Shown one piece after another: positions 19,430-28,013 of a stretch of 64,000 nucleotides of DNA (positions are counted from its first letter, which is position 1; every line of letters starts with the position of its first letter). Below the pieces are notes generated by a model. The model saw nothing but the letters and a program-made list of their open reading frames with translations. It searched no databases and was not told the DNA's origin. Location of the stretch: NCBI GenBank assembly GCA_013389015.1, contig JACAEE010000156.1, forward strand, positions 58,302 through 122,301, written 5' to 3'. The translations under genes and the position numbers were made by a program. The stretch is from Hydrogenophilaceae bacterium. GTDB lineage: Bacteria > Pseudomonadota > Alphaproteobacteria > Caulobacterales > Aquidulcibacteraceae.

Positions 19430-20367
19430 CGCTCAACTCCCTTGCAGCGGACGATTTCTTCGATGCGGCGCCCTTCAGCCGTGCGGGCCATGAAGACGAT
19501 GGTGTCGACCGCCGATGCGATGAGCCGTTCGGGACGCGCCGCGCCCGTTTCGAGGCAAAGATCTTCAAGCCGCAACAGTGCGTCGGCGGCGGAATTGGCG
19601 TGGATGGTCAACAGACCGCCCGGGTGACCGGTGTTCCACGCTTTCAGGACTTCGAGTGCGGCGCCGTCGCGCACTTCGCCCACGACGATCCGATCAGGCC
19701 TGAGGCGCAATGTCATTTGCACGAGATCGCGCATCGAGACTGGCGGGTGCGAGCGCTTGGTGAGGAGCTGCACCACATCGGCGCCAGCGCACTGCAGTTC
19801 GGCTGTGTCCTCTAGGATGAGGAGACGCGAAGCGGAAAAGTCGGGCTCGGCCAATAACGCATTGAGAAGCGTCGTCTTGCCTGACCCGGTGCCGCCGGCG
19901 ACCACGATGTTGCGCCGTGCAAGAATAGCTTGGCGAAGTTTCACAGCCTGCCCTGGCGAGGCGATGCCCGTGCGCACATAATCATCGAGCGTGTAGATCA
20001 GCTTAGGCCGCTTTCTGATCGCCAACACCGGCGCGCTGACGATCGGCGCGATGAGCGCCTGCACGCGCGCGCCGGAGCCGGGGAGGGTCGCGGCGAGGAA
20101 AGGGTGGTCTTCTGTGACGGTTTCGAAGGCTTCGGCCGCGAGCAGGCGGATTGCGGTCTCCCGCTCCGCTACGCTCAGGCGCGTGTCGGTCGTCTCAATT
20201 CCACGGCCGACGCGGTCGACGCGCATCTGGCCATCGCAATTGATCAGCACTTCGACGACGGCGTCATCGGCCAACGCCGCCTGCATCGCTGGGCCCAGCG
20301 CTTTTGTTAGGGATGCAAGGCGCCGCTCGGCGACGACGCGCTCTTGCGAAGGGGACATTGTGTTCAT
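19426..20367 (-). CDS. trbB: TrbB/VirB11-like secretion ATPase
   Basis: VVAGGTGSGKTTLLNALL, MTLRLRPDRIVVGEVRDGAALEVLKAWNTGHPGG. Confidence 0.95.
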   Translation of the reverse strand: MNTMSPSQERVVAERRLASLTKALGPAMQAALADDAVVEVLINCDGQMRVDRVGRGIETTDTRLSVAERETAIRLLAAEAFETVTEDHPFLAATLPGSGARVQALIAPIVSAPVLAIRKRPKLIYTLDDYVRTGIASPGQAVKLRQAILARRNIVVAGGTGSGKTTLLNALLAEPDFSASRLLILEDTAELQCAGADVVQLLTKRSHPPVSMRDLVQMTLRLRPDRIVVGEVRDGAALEVLKAWNTGHPGGLLTIHANSAADALLRLEDLCLETGAARPERLIASAVDTIVFMARTAEGRRIEEIVRCKGVER

Positions 20368-20813
20368 TCCGCCGCTCCATTCATGGCCGCGTCGGCGTCT
20401 GTGTGGCGGCCATGGGCTGCGTAGGGAAAGAGCGTCTGACCCGGCGCCATGCTCTCGGCCAGGAGTTCAAGAAAGGACTGGAAGCGCCGCTCAGCGACGG
20501 CATTGGTCGCGTCGAGCGTTTCCTCGCGCGGCGGCGGCGTGTGCTCAAGCCAAACACGAATGAAGAGCAGCAACGTCTCTTTGACGATGGCGATCTCGCG
20601 CTCGCGGACGACTTCGCGCTTTTCGAGGCGGTCCAACCGCATTTTTACCGTATCGGCGACCGCGTCATCCTTTTCATCGAGGAAGACACGCCGCAATGCA
20701 TCGGCCGCCGCGCGCGTCGTCGGCAGACCGCGAAGACGAGCTTCCAAGTCGAGCGCACGTGCGAGGTCTTGTTCGAGGTAGATCGTAATTTTCTTCTTGG
20801 GCCTGGCGCTCAT
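20364..20813 (-). CDS. CopG/ribbon-helix-helix-like protein of conjugation operon
   Basis: KKKITIYLEQDLARALDLEARLRGLPTTRAAADALRRVF; between traG and trbB. Confidence 0.65.
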   Translation of the reverse strand: MSARPKKKITIYLEQDLARALDLEARLRGLPTTRAAADALRRVFLDEKDDAVADTVKMRLDRLEKREVVREREIAIVKETLLLFIRVWLEHTPPPREETLDATNAVAERRFQSFLELLAESMAPGQTLFPYAAHGRHTDADAAMNGAAE

Positions 20814-22822
20814 GAGCCGGCCTCGTTCGCGGAATCGTCGGAGGCCGGACGCAGCGCGAAGCGAGAAGGCGCTGGCGCTGTAGTTGACGCTGTGGCGGAA
20901 TGATCGGGTTCGCTGTGCCCGTCCGGCTGGCTCGCCTCAAGCGCTGAAAGGAGATCGCCCTGTTGCTGGTCGGCGGCGGTGCGCGAGCGCAGCGGCGCCT
21001 TCCGGGAAAGAGCGCGAACAATCGCGCCATCGCGTCCGGGCGGCGTATCAGGTGCGCGGCGCTGCGCGAACCCGAGCGATGAGATTCCGGACCACGGCGA
21101 AGGCAGCGCGCGCCGGCGCGGTTCTTCAGGCGCAGGTAGCAGCCGCGCACGGAAGATCGGCTCCTCGTCGTAGCGCAGCTTCTCGGCGCGCAACGGTTTT
21201 GCGCCGGTGACGAAAATGAGTTCCTCGCGTTCGCTGAGGCGACGTACTTCAGAGGGTAGGAGAAGCGGGCGCCGTTCCTCACGATAAGTGATGGCGCGGT
21301 GATCGAGGCCGAACAGCTGGCGTTTGCCCGACCAGGTCTCTTGCGGTCGCGTCTCGAAGATGTCGCCGGCGAGCTTGGATACTGTCTCTGCGGTTTCGAC
21401 ATCGGTGGCGGCGAAGCTCGTGACGATCTGGCAATTGTCTAGAATTGTGTGATAGCGGCCATAGGCTTGCGTGACCTGATGCAGCGATTGGGTAACGAGG
21501 TAGGCACTGAGCCCATAACCGGCCATCGCCCCCATCGATTGTTCGAATACATCGAGCTTGCCGAGCTGTGGAAATTCATCGAGCAGGAGGAGGAGGTTGT
21601 GCTTCTTTTCGCGCCCGTCCGTAGCGCGCTCTTGATGCTCCATCAGAACGCGCAGCACGGCGCCGAAGACGAGCCGGATGAGGGGTTTCACCCGCTTTGC
21701 GTCATTTGGCGGCCAGCACAGATAGAGCGTTACAGGCTCATCCGCGCACATAAGGTCGGAGATGCGGAATGTTGATGTCGCCGTGTTCTGCCGCACGAGC
21801 GGATCGGCGAAGAGGCCTAGATAGCTTTCGGCGGTCGCTTTGATGCCGGCCCTGAGTTTCTCGTGATAAGCGGCATAAGAGTGAGCGGCGCGCTTGACTT
21901 CCGGGTGCGTTTCGGGCTCGCCGCTTGTCTCGTTCGTGCGATGGAGCGTCGCCTCCATCAGCTTCACCGTGTCATCGAAACGCGCCAGCAATTCGAAAAC
22001 GCGCGCCAGCGTTTTGCTCGGCAAGGGTTCAGCATAGACAACGTGAATGATGAGCCCGGCTAGGATTTGCTTGGCGGCGCGGTCCCAGAACTCCTGGAAG
22101 CGCCCGTCGCCATACGGGTCGGCGATTAGTTCGACGAGGTTCTGCACGTCGCGCACTTCTTGCGCGCCGGGCCGGATCGTATCCAGGAGATTGAGCCTGT
22201 CGGAGACTTCGTCCGTCGGCGCAAAGCGGATCACCGGACCGAGCTTGGCGCGCCAGCCCGCGGTGCCGGGAAAATCGACGCGGGCGTCGCCGGAATGAAG
22301 TTCGCCTTTCAGGTCCAAGGCGAGGATCGAGTGGGGAGCGGCGAGCAGCGTGGGGATGACGCTGCCGCGGGTCTTACCCGAGCGCGTGCCGCCCGTGAGC
22401 AAGAGATGATGTGGGCCATCGTAGGCGAGAATCTCGCCGCCGATCTTGCCGATGATGATGCCGCCTTCCGCGAAGAGGCCGGCCTCGCGCGCATCTCTCT
22501 TCCCGCCCCAGCTCTTGGCGCCGAACGGCCGCTGACTGGGATGAGGCGATTTCAGCACTAACAACAGGAGGATCGCGCCACTCAGGAATCCGGCGAACAC
22601 AATCAGTTTCGGCAGCGCAAAGGCGCGCGGGTATTCGCCGCTCCAGCGCTTCGACCAGCGCAGCACCGAGAAAGGGGTGTAGACAGGTGTCGAACCCAAC
22701 ACGAAAGCTGGCCTGCCGAGTGCGGCTTGGTAGTTGAAGGTCTGGGCGCACGTTTGGGTCGCTGCGAAGCACGCGAGCACGCTGATTGAAGCGGCCGCAA
22801 TGCCACCCCACACCAATCGCAT
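20810..22822 (-). CDS. traG: TraG/VirD4-type coupling protein
   Basis: HHLLLTGGTRSGKTRGSVIPTLL, LLLLLDEFPQLGKLDVFEQSMGAMAGYG. Confidence 0.95.
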   Translation of the reverse strand: MRLVWGGIAAASISVLACFAATQTCAQTFNYQAALGRPAFVLGSTPVYTPFSVLRWSKRWSGEYPRAFALPKLIVFAGFLSGAILLLLVLKSPHPSQRPFGAKSWGGKRDAREAGLFAEGGIIIGKIGGEILAYDGPHHLLLTGGTRSGKTRGSVIPTLLAAPHSILALDLKGELHSGDARVDFPGTAGWRAKLGPVIRFAPTDEVSDRLNLLDTIRPGAQEVRDVQNLVELIADPYGDGRFQEFWDRAAKQILAGLIIHVVYAEPLPSKTLARVFELLARFDDTVKLMEATLHRTNETSGEPETHPEVKRAAHSYAAYHEKLRAGIKATAESYLGLFADPLVRQNTATSTFRISDLMCADEPVTLYLCWPPNDAKRVKPLIRLVFGAVLRVLMEHQERATDGREKKHNLLLLLDEFPQLGKLDVFEQSMGAMAGYGLSAYLVTQSLHQVTQAYGRYHTILDNCQIVTSFAATDVETAETVSKLAGDIFETRPQETWSGKRQLFGLDHRAITYREERRPLLLPSEVRRLSEREELIFVTGAKPLRAEKLRYDEEPIFRARLLPAPEEPRRRALPSPWSGISSLGFAQRRAPDTPPGRDGAIVRALSRKAPLRSRTAADQQQGDLLSALEASQPDGHSEPDHSATASTTAPAPSRFALRPASDDSANEAGS

Positions 22823-23022
22823 ATGAAGCGTCCGCTCCCACATGCTGGAAGCGTCTCGCCCATTTCCTGGCGACGCCACATGTTGCAACTCTTTCGAGGC
22901 GCACCGGCACACAGGCGCCGACTCGCGTGCGAGTTTCCTCACGCGCGTTGGTGTTAAGCGCTCAATTGGGGCAGCGAACGCCAGGTGATTCGGCGCTCCA
23001 AATCGGCTATACTCCGGGTTGC

Positions 23023-23757
23023 ATGCGCGAAAACCTCATCGGCGCCGAGATGATCGCTTTTGCTGCCGCCTGCGATGCGGCGGCGACACTGGACGAGCTC
23101 AATGGCATCTGGCGCCGGCGCTTGGTCGACGCCGGGTTCAACTTCGTTGCTCTCGGCGTGCACGCCGACCCGTTGCGGCCCGAGCGCACCGCTTATGTCT
23201 TCCAGAACTATCCCGAGGAATGGGTCGCTCACTTTTCGGCGCAGCGTTATCATCTCGTCGATCCGGTCTTCCGCGCAGCGGAGGCAGGGGCCGAGGAGTT
23301 CGTATGGACCGATCCGGATTTCCTGCAGCCGCTGTCTTGGCGTCAGCGCCGCATCCTCAATGAAGCGCGCGAGTTCGGTCTCCGCCATGGGCGGACCCAT
23401 AGATTGGCGTCCATTCTCCCCTTTCGCGCCTCCGCATCCCTGGTGACGAGCGAGCCGGACATGCCGGAAGAAGCGTACGCAGCCGGCAAGCTGATTAATG
23501 TCATCGTGCACCACCGCGCAGCGCAATTGTGCATCGCGGCCGCGCCGCGTTTTGAGGAGCTGCGCCGGCGCGAGCGGCAATGCCTGGAACTGTGCGCACA
23601 CGGCCTCGTCGACGCCGATATTGCGCGCGGTTTGGGACTGAGTGTTGCAACTGTCCGGCGCCACATCGAGCGCGCGCGGGTTCGGCTGGGCGCGAGCACA
23701 CGCATTCAGGCGGTGGCGCGTGCGATCGCTTCTGGGCAAATCAAGCCGATCGCTTGA
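23023..23757 (+). CDS. LuxR-family AHL-responsive transcriptional regulator (1)
   Basis: N-terminal AHL-binding pattern (W..HF....Y...DPV......FVW) and C-terminal LuxR HTH (RERQCLELCAHGLVDADIARGLGLSVATVRRHIERARVRLG). Confidence 0.9.
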   Translation: MRENLIGAEMIAFAAACDAAATLDELNGIWRRRLVDAGFNFVALGVHADPLRPERTAYVFQNYPEEWVAHFSAQRYHLVDPVFRAAEAGAEEFVWTDPDFLQPLSWRQRRILNEAREFGLRHGRTHRLASILPFRASASLVTSEPDMPEEAYAAGKLINVIVHHRAAQLCIAAAPRFEELRRRERQCLELCAHGLVDADIARGLGLSVATVRRHIERARVRLGASTRIQAVARAIASGQIKPIA

Positions 23758-23915
23758 ACCGATGCGAGGCTACACGGCCTCTCAAATCATGGTGAAGATT
23801 TCTCAAAAGATATTCACCTTGAGCGCTTGCGAAAATTTCGTCACGCAAACGTCACGCTCTCTCTTGTCATCGAACCTTCTTCGCCATCTAAAGTTGCGTA
23901 GGCGAGGAGTTTCTT

Positions 23916-24644
23916 ATGCAAGCCCGCATCAATTGGGCGTTCGCGGAGGTCTGCGATCGCGCCACAAGTGTTGACGAACTTCATGTCGCGTTCATGCGTG
24001 AAGTCCGCGAACTGGGCTTCACTTATGCCGCGTGCGCCTCTCACGTAGATCCGTTGCGACCGCCCGCGGACGCCGTGATGATGGTGGACTATCCACTCCC
24101 ATGGTTGCAGCGCTTCAGTGACCAAAACTATGCCAAGCGCGATCCCGTCTATTGGAGGGCGCGTCGTCAAACACTGCCGTTCCAATGGAGCGACCGGGTC
24201 TTTCGCGCAGGCCTGGCGGCCGATCAAATTCGGATCTTGAACGAAGCGGCCGAGGCTGGCCTCACCGATGGCATAACAATACCCATACATGCGCCCGACG
24301 CTTTGCCAGCCTCATGCTCGCTGGTCATCGGCCCAGAGGGGGTGGACCCGCTCAATGCGCAGAAGGCCACCTGGTACGGCGTCTATGCGCACGAATGCGC
24401 GCGGCGACTGCGGCTGGCGGGGTTGCCGACCAAACCCGTTCTGAGCCCGCGCGAGCGTGAGTGTGTGCAGCTGTTGGGCCAGGGCAAGGACGATGGCGAC
24501 ATGGCCGTCATACTGGGCCTCAGCGAGCACACCGTGCACAACATAGTCCGCCGCGCGATGCACAAATACGGCGTCGCAAGCCGCGTGCAGGCGTTCGTGC
24601 GCGCGCTCAAAGACGGGCAGATCAGGCTCGAAGATGTGTGCTGA
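23916..24644 (+). CDS. LuxR-family AHL-responsive transcriptional regulator (2)
   Basis: W..RFSDQNYAKRDPVY...FQW...; HTH SPRERECVQLLGQGKDDGDMAVILGLSEHTVHNIVRRAMHKYG. Confidence 0.92.
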   Translation: MQARINWAFAEVCDRATSVDELHVAFMREVRELGFTYAACASHVDPLRPPADAVMMVDYPLPWLQRFSDQNYAKRDPVYWRARRQTLPFQWSDRVFRAGLAADQIRILNEAAEAGLTDGITIPIHAPDALPASCSLVIGPEGVDPLNAQKATWYGVYAHECARRLRLAGLPTKPVLSPRERECVQLLGQGKDDGDMAVILGLSEHTVHNIVRRAMHKYGVASRVQAFVRALKDGQIRLEDVC

Positions 24645-24666
24645 GATCACCTAAAGCGGCGCTGTC

Positions 24667-24688
24667 AATGGGCACGTCCGTGCCCATT
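24667..24688 (+). promoter_or_regulatory. lux-box-like perfect palindrome upstream of luxI
   Basis: AATGGGCACG-TC-CGTGCCCATT: 10-bp perfect arms, 2-nt centre, 55 nt upstream of luxI ATG. Confidence 0.65.
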
Positions 24689-24743
24689 TTCTACGGGTGC
24701 AGAATGCGCATGCTCTGGCCGTCCTTTGACGACCGGAGCCCCC

Positions 24744-25373
24744 ATGATCCACATCATCACCGCTGAGAACCGGCGCCATTATCATCATGCGCTGATGGAG
24801 ATGCATCGTCAGCGCAAAGAGGTGTTCATCGATCAGATGAAATGGCGCTTGGAGGAAAGCGCCGGCATCGAGATCGACGCGTACGATTGTCCGGAGGCGA
24901 TCTATCTTGTCGAAGCGGCGGCGCCGCGCGCCCCGGTTACGGGCTCAGCGCGCCTCCTGCAGACCGATCGCCCACATCTATTGGCCGATCACTTCCGTTT
25001 CTTGTGCGATCATGAACCGCCGACGGGTCTCGATGTTTGGGAGGCGACACGGTTTTGTCCCGCGCCTGACACGGGGCAGGGCCAACCGCGCCATGATCTG
25101 CTTGCGCGCATTATCGCGGGTATCATGGAAACGGCTCTCATCTTCGGCATTGAGCGCGTGACGTTTGTCGCCAACGCAGCGCTGACACCGCTCGCTGCCA
25201 AGGCTGGCTGGGATGCGCAGCCGCTAGGCCCCGCGCGCCGGGTGGGCTGCGATCGGCTTACCGCTTTTGTCGCCGCGATCGACCAGCAAGGCTTGAAGCG
25301 CGTGCGCCAAACCAACGGCATCAAGACGCCGGTCACCCGATTTCTCGGCGGCGATCTCACTCAGGCGGCGTGA
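24744..25373 (+). CDS. luxI: LuxI-family acyl-homoserine-lactone synthase
   Basis: RQRKEVFIDQMKWRL...EIDAYDCPEAIYLV...GSARLLQTDRPHLLADHFRFLC...VWEATRFCP. Confidence 0.94.
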   Translation: MIHIITAENRRHYHHALMEMHRQRKEVFIDQMKWRLEESAGIEIDAYDCPEAIYLVEAAAPRAPVTGSARLLQTDRPHLLADHFRFLCDHEPPTGLDVWEATRFCPAPDTGQGQPRHDLLARIIAGIMETALIFGIERVTFVANAALTPLAAKAGWDAQPLGPARRVGCDRLTAFVAAIDQQGLKRVRQTNGIKTPVTRFLGGDLTQAA

Positions 25374-25385
25374 AGGAGAAACACC

Positions 25386-26285
25386 ATGATGAAAGCTTCC
25401 AACGTCGTGCCGTTTCCGCCTGCGGACCAAGATCACCTGTCGATCCTGGAACGCGACGGATTTGTCGTGCTTGAAAACCTGCTCGACGAGCGCCGCTGCC
25501 GCAAGCTCGCGGAAGAGCTCGAGCCGTGGCTTGAAGCGACGCCCAAGTGCGAAGGTGATTTCTACGGTTGGAATACGACGCGCGTCGGCGGACTTCTCTC
25601 GAAGGCGCCAAGCTCGCGCGATCTGGTCATGGACCCCTACATTCTGGCGATCGCCGAGGCATTGCTCAGGCCCAATTGCGATTGCATCCAACTCAATCTG
25701 ACCCAAGCCGTTCGGGTGCATGGCCAAGAGCGCCCGCAAGCGCCGCACCGTGATGAGGAGATGTGGCCCTGGCCGACCAGCGGGCGCCACTGGCTCTTGA
25801 ACGTCATGTGGGCTGTGAGCGATTTCACCGAGGAAAATGGCGCGACGCGCCTTTGGAAGGGTAGCCACCGCGCGGCGCTCGATCGCAGCGTCGATCCCGC
25901 TGATAGCGTGCCCGGCGCGATGAAAGCAGGCTCGGCGCTCCTCTTCTTGGGTTCGCTGACGCACGGCGCTGGTCAAAACCTCACAGCGCTTCCACGCACC
26001 GGTGTCATCGTCAGCTATTGCTTGGGCTGGCTCAAGACATATGAGAACCAGTTCCTGGCCTATCCGCGCGAGGTCGCTGCTTCCTTCCCAACAGACCTCC
26101 AACAGCTGATCGGCTATCGCATACACCGGCCCAATCTTGGCGGTTGGGAGGGGCAGGACCCGATCAATTGCCTGCGCGAGCAGCGTGGGTTCATGCCCCA
26201 TGTCGATGCGCTGACGCCGGAGATCGAGGCGCAGCTCAAGGAGCATTATGCGGCGGGCGGCGCGCGAGGCGAGGATGGCGCTTGA
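25386..26285 (+). CDS. phytanoyl-CoA dioxygenase (PhyH)-family Fe(II)/2OG oxygenase
   Basis: DGFVVLENLLDERRCRKLAEELEPW, HxD motif PHRDEEMW and distal LTHGAGQN. Confidence 0.85.
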   Translation: MMKASNVVPFPPADQDHLSILERDGFVVLENLLDERRCRKLAEELEPWLEATPKCEGDFYGWNTTRVGGLLSKAPSSRDLVMDPYILAIAEALLRPNCDCIQLNLTQAVRVHGQERPQAPHRDEEMWPWPTSGRHWLLNVMWAVSDFTEENGATRLWKGSHRAALDRSVDPADSVPGAMKAGSALLFLGSLTHGAGQNLTALPRTGVIVSYCLGWLKTYENQFLAYPREVAASFPTDLQQLIGYRIHRPNLGGWEGQDPINCLREQRGFMPHVDALTPEIEAQLKEHYAAGGARGEDGA

Positions 26286-26886
26286 TCTGCGTCCAGGCGA
26301 ACGCGTCTACCAGGAGATAAAACAAGCAATCTTGTCCGGCGAGTTTGTGATCCTGCAGCGTCTGGACATCGACAAGCTCGCAGCTCAGTTCGGCGTAAGC
26401 GCAACGCCGGTCCGGTACGGTTTGGCCATTCTGGCGGCGGAGCGATTGGTCAAGCTAAACTCGTCGCGTGTCTATCAAGTCGCGTTTTGGTCGGAACAGG
26501 AGCTGCGTGAGCTTTACCAATGGCGCCAACGTCTGACGAAATGGGCCTTGCAATCGTACGTACCCGAAGCTGCGCCGGCGATGTCGCCGGACGCAGACTA
26601 TGCCGGCGTGTATTTGACGGTGATGGGGCATATCGACCGCAACGCGAATACTGAGGCCCGGCGTGCTGGCCGGTCCGCCGATGAGCGCCTTCAACAGGCG
26701 CTGCGCGCCGAGGACGACGCTCTGCCAGGCGCGCTTGACGAGTTGCACCGAATTGCCGCCTTACTCGATCGCGGCGGCGCGCCACTCGCCAATAAGCTGC
26801 GCAGATATTTTGATCGACGTATCTCTCATTGTGCCCTCATAAGAAGTGCGGCGCACGCCAAGGCGATGCCCAACAACGGCGCCTGA
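26275..26886 (+). CDS. GntR-family transcriptional regulator
   Basis: ALDLRPGERVYQEIKQAILSGEFVILQRLDIDKLAAQFGVSATPVRYGLAILAAERLV; start overlaps phyH stop. Confidence 0.88.
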   Translation: MALDLRPGERVYQEIKQAILSGEFVILQRLDIDKLAAQFGVSATPVRYGLAILAAERLVKLNSSRVYQVAFWSEQELRELYQWRQRLTKWALQSYVPEAAPAMSPDADYAGVYLTVMGHIDRNANTEARRAGRSADERLQQALRAEDDALPGALDELHRIAALLDRGGAPLANKLRRYFDRRISHCALIRSAAHAKAMPNNGA

Positions 26887-26996
26887 TGCGCCGCAAAAAC
26901 TTCCGACGAAATCTTTAGTCAGATAGTCCGCCAAATTGTGCGGTGGTGCTGCACGCTGTCAATCGCCGCAAGGTCATGCGGTGGATGGAGAGTGCA

Positions 26997-27122
26997 ATGC
27001 GTGAAGACATCGAACGCCAAGAAGACATCGTGGACCTCGGCGCGGCGACCGAAGTGACGCAAGGGATCTATGATCCCGTGAAGAAGGAAAACCTCGTCAC
27101 GCCGCAAGCGCGCGACTTCTGA
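26997..27122 (+). CDS. lasso peptide precursor A1: MREDIERQEDIVDLGAATEVTQ|GIYDPVKKENLVTPQARDF
   Basis: 41-aa ORF below ORF-track cutoff; GGAG Shine-Dalgarno 6 nt upstream; leader Thr at -2, core Gly1, Glu9; directly upstream of lasso B/C genes. Confidence 0.85.
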   Translation: MREDIERQEDIVDLGAATEVTQGIYDPVKKENLVTPQARDF

Positions 27123-27186
27123 TCGTCCGTCTGCGGCGCGGACGACGTCGTCTGCGCCGCAGATCAGTAGTTCAAGGAGCATTGCG

Positions 27187-27318
27187 ATGGAAACCCGCGA
27201 AGAGCTGGATCACGATGAGATCGTGACCGACCTGGGATCTGCGAGCGAAGTCACGCTCGGCGTCTGGGATCCCATCTTCAAGGAAAACTTCGTCACGCCG
27301 CATATGCGCGACATGTGA
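27187..27318 (+). CDS. lasso peptide precursor A2: METREELDHDEIVTDLGSASEVTL|GVWDPIFKENFVTPHMRDM
   Basis: 43-aa ORF below cutoff; AAGGAG 7 nt upstream; paralogous to A1 with conserved DLGxAxEVTxG junction and G1/E9. Confidence 0.87.
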   Translation: METREELDHDEIVTDLGSASEVTLGVWDPIFKENFVTPHMRDM

Positions 27319-27330
27319 CCTCATGAGGAA

Positions 27331-27357
27331 CGCCGGGCGCGGATCGCGCGCCCGGCG
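27331..27357 (+). terminator. intergenic hairpin between lasso A2 and B
   Basis: CGCCGGGCGCG-gatcg-CGCGCCCGGCG, 11-bp perfect stem with no following T-run: attenuator or mRNA stabiliser candidate. Confidence 0.6.
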
Positions 27358-27365
27358 ACGCTGCC

Positions 27366-28010
27366 ATGACAACCTACCAATTGAGCCCGCACGTTCGCGC
27401 ATGCAGGGATGGTGGTTACATCGTCTTCCTCGATTTGCGTTTCGATCGCTATTGGAGCGTCCCTGTGCGAAGCGCTCCCGACATCGTTGGACTCGTAGAG
27501 ACGGAATGTGAGCATCGGACCGGCGCGCGGCTCATTGAGCTGGGCCTGATTGAGCCGGTCGGGCAGTGTCCCGCGCCCTATGGGTCACGTACGGCCGCGC
27601 CGGAGCAGAAGCTTCTCTCCACGGAGCAATCTAAGGCGTCGCCTTTTGAGTATGGCCAGTGCGCGTCAGCTTGCTGGTGGACCGCGGGCACGCTCTCCCG
27701 CCGCAGATTGGATCTGACGCTTGCGCGTCTGGCCGAGCTTAAAGTTCGCGATGCAGAGCGCGAGGCGGACACGCCACATCTGATTGGCGTGTTCGAGAGC
27801 TTTCGACCCTGGTTTCCGCGCAGGCGTGTGTGTCTCTTCGACGCCGTCGCGCTGTTTCGCTTCATGGTGATGCGTGGGCTGAAACCGGACATCGTCATTG
27901 GCGTGCGCACGGCGCCGTTCGCCGCCCATTGCTGGGTCGAGTGGCAAGGTTGGCTCGCCGGCGACAGTTCCGATCACTGCGCGTCTTTCACGCCGATCGC
28001 GTGGGTATGA
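27366..28010 (+). CDS. lasso peptide leader protease B (RRE N-terminus fused to transglutaminase-like B2 domain)
   Basis: PqqD/RRE-like N-terminus; RVCLFDAVALFRFMVMRGLKPDIVIGVRTAPFAAHCWVEWQG with catalytic Cys/His pattern. Confidence 0.9.
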   Translation: MTTYQLSPHVRACRDGGYIVFLDLRFDRYWSVPVRSAPDIVGLVETECEHRTGARLIELGLIEPVGQCPAPYGSRTAAPEQKLLSTEQSKASPFEYGQCASACWWTAGTLSRRRLDLTLARLAELKVRDAEREADTPHLIGVFESFRPWFPRRRVCLFDAVALFRFMVMRGLKPDIVIGVRTAPFAAHCWVEWQGWLAGDSSDHCASFTPIAWV

Positions 28011-28013
28011 CGC

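Noticed and set aside
25224-26246. 340-aa minus ORF
   Set aside because: Antisense of the phyH-like gene, which has a clear HxD family signature
27000-27320. Type II toxin-antitoxin interpretation of the tandem small acidic ORFs
   Set aside because: Leader/core pattern (Thr -2, Gly +1, Glu +9) and adjacent B/C enzymes fit lasso precursors far better
26919-27402. Two minus-strand ORFs (26919-27182, 27172-27402) sharing RRDEVFL..GI.D..RDFxRRS
   Set aside because: Their similarity is only the reverse complement of the two paralogous lasso precursors; no RBS or independent support
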